DNA from: Polaromonas sp.
GTDB lineage: Bacteria; Pseudomonadota; Gammaproteobacteria; Burkholderiales; Burkholderiaceae_C
NCBI GenBank assembly: GCA_013297865.1
Contig: JAAFIP010000001.1
Span: forward strand, 310,001-374,000
Reading direction: 5' to 3'
Length of the DNA: 64,000 nt
Shown here piece by piece: positions 61,994 to 64,000 of this stretch (position 1 is the stretch's first letter; each line of letters starts with the position of its first letter). A model generated the notes under the pieces. It was not told where the DNA came from and made no database searches. It saw nothing but the letters and a program-made list of their open reading frames with translations. The position numbers were made by a program, and so were the translations under genes.

Positions 61994-62887
61994 ATGACCG
62001 TGATTGAACTGATTGAACACAGCGCCCAGCAGCTAGAAGCCGCAGGCGTGGGCTATGGGCATGGCACGACCAATGCGTTTGACGAGGCCGCCTGGTTGGT
62101 GCTGTGGTCGCTCAAGCTGCCCATTGACGACCTAGATTCAGTGGCTAATCAGGCTGTAAGCCAACAGAATATCGCGGGGGCAGCTACTATTTTGAGAGCA
62201 CGCATAGACTCCCGCAAGCCCGCTGCCTATCTGACGCAAGAGGCCTGGCTGCAGGGTGTGGCGTTTTATGTGGACGAGCGGGCCATTGTGCCGCGCAGCT
62301 TTATTGCCGAGCTGCTGGCCGATGGCAGCATCGACCCCTGGCTGGGCGCCCACACCCGCCAGGTGCTGGACCTGTGCACAGGCAATGGCAGCCTGGCCGT
62401 GCTGGCCGCCATGGCGTACCCCGATGTGCAGGTGCAGGCGGCCGACATCAGCACCGACGCACTGGCGGTGGCGCAGATCAATATCGACAAACATGCGCTG
62501 GGGCAACGCGTGCACACCCTGGTCTCCGACGGCCTGGCCCAGTGCCCAGGCCCGTATGACCTGGTGCTGTGCAACCCGCCTTATGTCAACAGCGCCAGCA
62601 TGCAGCAGCTGCCTGCAGAATATCTGGCTGAGCCGCAGATAGCGCTGGCAGGCGGCAGCGATGGCATGGACTTTATCCGCCCGCTTTTGCGCGATTTGCC
62701 CGCCAAAATGACACCGCAGGCTGTGCTGGTGCTGGAGATTGGCAACGAGCGGGCCTATTTTGAGCAGGCCTTTCCCCAGCTAGAAGTGATGTGGATGGAC
62801 ACCTCTGCGGGGGAGGATGCTGTGGTGCTGATCACACGCGAAGCGTTGGTTACACACTGTAAACATCCAGTTCGAGCCGTATCGTGA
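61994..62887 (+). CDS. prmB: Ribosomal protein L3 glutamine methyltransferase PrmB
   Basis: 297 residues from ATG 61994. N-terminal helical domain, then the KPAAYLTQEAWLQGVAFYVD segment and the methyltransferase motif I LDLCTGNGSLAVLAA and catalytic NPPY (CNPPYVNS) near residue 196. The substrate-specific combination of the N-terminal stretch and NPPY fits PrmB rather than PrmC. It methylates Gln in L3 during ribosome assembly. Residues about 53-68 (QAVSQQNIAGAATILR) are encoded by a copy of the dispersed repeat, in the interdomain helix; protein length is otherwise normal for the family. Confidence 0.9.
   Translation: MTVIELIEHSAQQLEAAGVGYGHGTTNAFDEAAWLVLWSLKLPIDDLDSVANQAVSQQNIAGAATILRARIDSRKPAAYLTQEAWLQGVAFYVDERAIVPRSFIAELLADGSIDPWLGAHTRQVLDLCTGNGSLAVLAAMAYPDVQVQAADISTDALAVAQINIDKHALGQRVHTLVSDGLAQCPGPYDLVLCNPPYVNSASMQQLPAEYLAEPQIALAGGSDGMDFIRPLLRDLPAKMTPQAVLVLEIGNERAYFEQAFPQLEVMWMDTSAGEDAVVLITREALVTHCKHPVRAVS
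62151..62199 (-). repeat. 48-bp dispersed repeat, copy 12 (inside prmB)
   Basis: AGGCTGTAAGCCAACAGAAT then ATCGCGGGGGCAGCTAC and TATTTTGAGAGC. Read in a different frame from the moeA copy (QQNIAGAA). No stop is introduced. Confidence 0.9.
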
Positions 62888-62955
62888 CAAAATCCACGTA
62901 CAGGGGAGAAGATTGAAAGCATTCGGAGTGGTCCAAATGTAGAATGTTTCCCTTG

Positions 62956-62970
62956 GTGACGTACCGTCAC
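62956..62970. promoter_or_regulatory. Small palindrome upstream of the kinase gene
   Basis: GTGACGTACCGTCAC: two 6-bp complementary arms around TAC, 24 bp upstream of the kinase start. Possibly an operator; no known regulator is matched. Confidence 0.25.
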
Positions 62971-62993
62971 GCTGCTGGGTTAAAACACATTTC

Positions 62994-64000
62994 ATGCCGG
63001 ATCGCGCTTTCACTGCTAAGAAACTAGGTCGCTACGACATCACGCGCGTACTGGGCAAGGGTGCCATGGGCGTGGTGTACGAGGCGCGCGACCCCAACCT
63101 CAACCGCAGGGTAGCCATCAAAACCGTGCGTGTGGACAGCCTGGGCAAGGCCGAGGCGGCTGAATACGAGCTGCGTTTTCGCACCGAGGCGCATTCTGCC
63201 GCCCGCCTGCAGCACCCCAACATTGTGAGCGTATACGACTCCGACCGCGATGGCGACACGCCGTTTCTGGTGATGGAGTTTGTCAAAGGCGAAGACCTCA
63301 AGCACTATCTTGACATTGGCCAGCGCTATTCGCTGGAGCAGTCGGTGCGCATGATGCGCGACCTGCTGGCGGCGCTGGACTATGCGCACCAGAACAAGAT
63401 CATCCACCGCGATATCAAGCCCGCCAACATGATCATCGAGGACGATGGCCGGGTCAAGCTGACCGACTTTGGCGTGGCCCGCATCCAGGACTCTGGCGAG
63501 GCCACCCGCACGCAAGGCGGCATGGTGGGCACCCTGAAATACATGTCGCCCGAGCAGGTAGAAGGCCAGTCGGTAGGCGCAGCGTCTGACATCTTCTCAG
63601 CAGGCGTGGTGCTCTATCAGCTGCTGACTGACCGCCGCCCGTTTGATGGCGAAAGCTATTTTTCCATCATCCAGCAAATCACCACCCAGAACCCGCCAGC
63701 GCCCAGCAGCGTCAACCCCATGCTGCCACCGGCCCTGGACGCGGTGGTGGCGCGCGCGCTGGCCAAAGACAAAACCCAGCGCTTTACAAGTGCGCAAGAC
63801 TTCTCCTCTGCCCTGCAGGCTGCCGCCCGCCGCGCCGACCCCACCATCACACCCAGCGCCAACCCCTTCAAAACCATTGAGCAGCACAACACCAGTGCCC
63901 ACGAGCGCAGCGGCTCTACGGCCAGCATCAGCAGTTCCAGCGTGAGCGGCGCCAGCATGTCAGGCGGCAGCACCATCACCCAGGAACTGGAGCTGGTGTA
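62994..64000 (+). CDS. Hanks-type Ser/Thr protein kinase, N-terminal part
   Basis: ATG 62994 to the right edge (about 335 residues seen, open at the end). The kinase domain is complete: glycine loop GKGAMGVV, catalytic Lys in VAIKTV, HRDIKPANMI, DFGVAR, and the APE-like SPEQ of the activation segment (TLKYMSPEQVEG). After it comes a Ser/Thr/Ala-rich low-complexity stretch before the window ends, as in PknB-type proteins with a juxtamembrane linker. Substrates are unknown. The upstream gap of 106 bp has only a small palindrome. Confidence 0.93.
   Translation, partial: MPDRAFTAKKLGRYDITRVLGKGAMGVVYEARDPNLNRRVAIKTVRVDSLGKAEAAEYELRFRTEAHSAARLQHPNIVSVYDSDRDGDTPFLVMEFVKGEDLKHYLDIGQRYSLEQSVRMMRDLLAALDYAHQNKIIHRDIKPANMIIEDDGRVKLTDFGVARIQDSGEATRTQGGMVGTLKYMSPEQVEGQSVGAASDIFSAGVVLYQLLTDRRPFDGESYFSIIQQITTQNPPAPSSVNPMLPPALDAVVARALAKDKTQRFTSAQDFSSALQAAARRADPTITPSANPFKTIEQHNTSAHERSGSTASISSSSVSGASMSGGSTITQELELV

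Overview
The window is a GC-rich stretch of a betaproteobacterial chromosome, most probably Comamonadaceae (Burkholderiales, Rhodoferax/Polaromonas-like). This rests on the order glnA, DUF4124 gene, ntrB, ntrC, on Bug-type and Liv-type solute receptors, and on a dispersed repeat of the AATAGCTGC-starting kind seen in this family. No rRNA, tRNA, CRISPR array, transposase or phage structural gene was recognised. Both ends cut genes: a lyase at the left and a Ser/Thr kinase at the right.

Layout. 1-14.7 kb: a minus-strand catabolic/transport block. It holds a GntR regulator, a complete Liv-type ABC transporter, a Bug receptor, an aconitase-type two-subunit hydro-lyase, a cyclic amidohydrolase, an FAD oxidoreductase and, beyond an AT-rich insert (YdeI-like, TetR, TspO), an isocitrate-lyase-family lyase. 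Three palindromic intergenic elements sit between its gene groups. Together the genes suggest uptake, ring opening, hydration and C-C cleavage of an unknown acid. 14.7-20 kb: GlsB-like protein, glutaryl-CoA dehydrogenase, thioesterase, a protealysin-like M4 protease with its emfourin-like inhibitor, and a DUF218 protein. 19.8-29.5 kb: TetR, RND pump (adaptor and permease), a PCMT-like methyltransferase, rhodanese, TolC and PhoX. 29.5-34.5 kb: the nitrogen regulon ntrC-ntrB, DUF4124 gene and glnA, with a clear sigma-54 promoter and two NtrC sites upstream of glnA. 34.9-44 kb: a CEMIP-like G8/beta-helix/PA14 lipoprotein with a coupled His-rich partner, small exported proteins, a methyltransferase, a CinA-type protein, a propeller-like protein and an EI24 protein. 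44-52.5 kb: prfB with its programmed frameshift, moeA, a DUF2235 hydrolase, SDR and hydrolases. 52.6-58.3 kb: accessory region with a broken toxin-antitoxin pair between two copies of the yciH 3' end, then an AT-rich restriction-modification-like module (C5 methyltransferase, XRE controller, and a 722-residue GHKL ATPase fused to a PD-(D/E)XK-like nuclease), then an ORF6N protein. 58.3-64 kb: aminotransferase, DUF2059, dienelactone hydrolase, hydratase, prmB, Ser/Thr kinase.

Two signals stand out. First, a ~48-bp repeat occurs at least 12 times, mostly just after genes, and three copies lie in frame inside moeA, ntrC and prmB, read in different frames or orientations. Second, the ATPase-nuclease/methyltransferase module matches the described association of MutL/MORC-type GHKL ATPases with restriction-modification, here with ATPase and nuclease in one chain.
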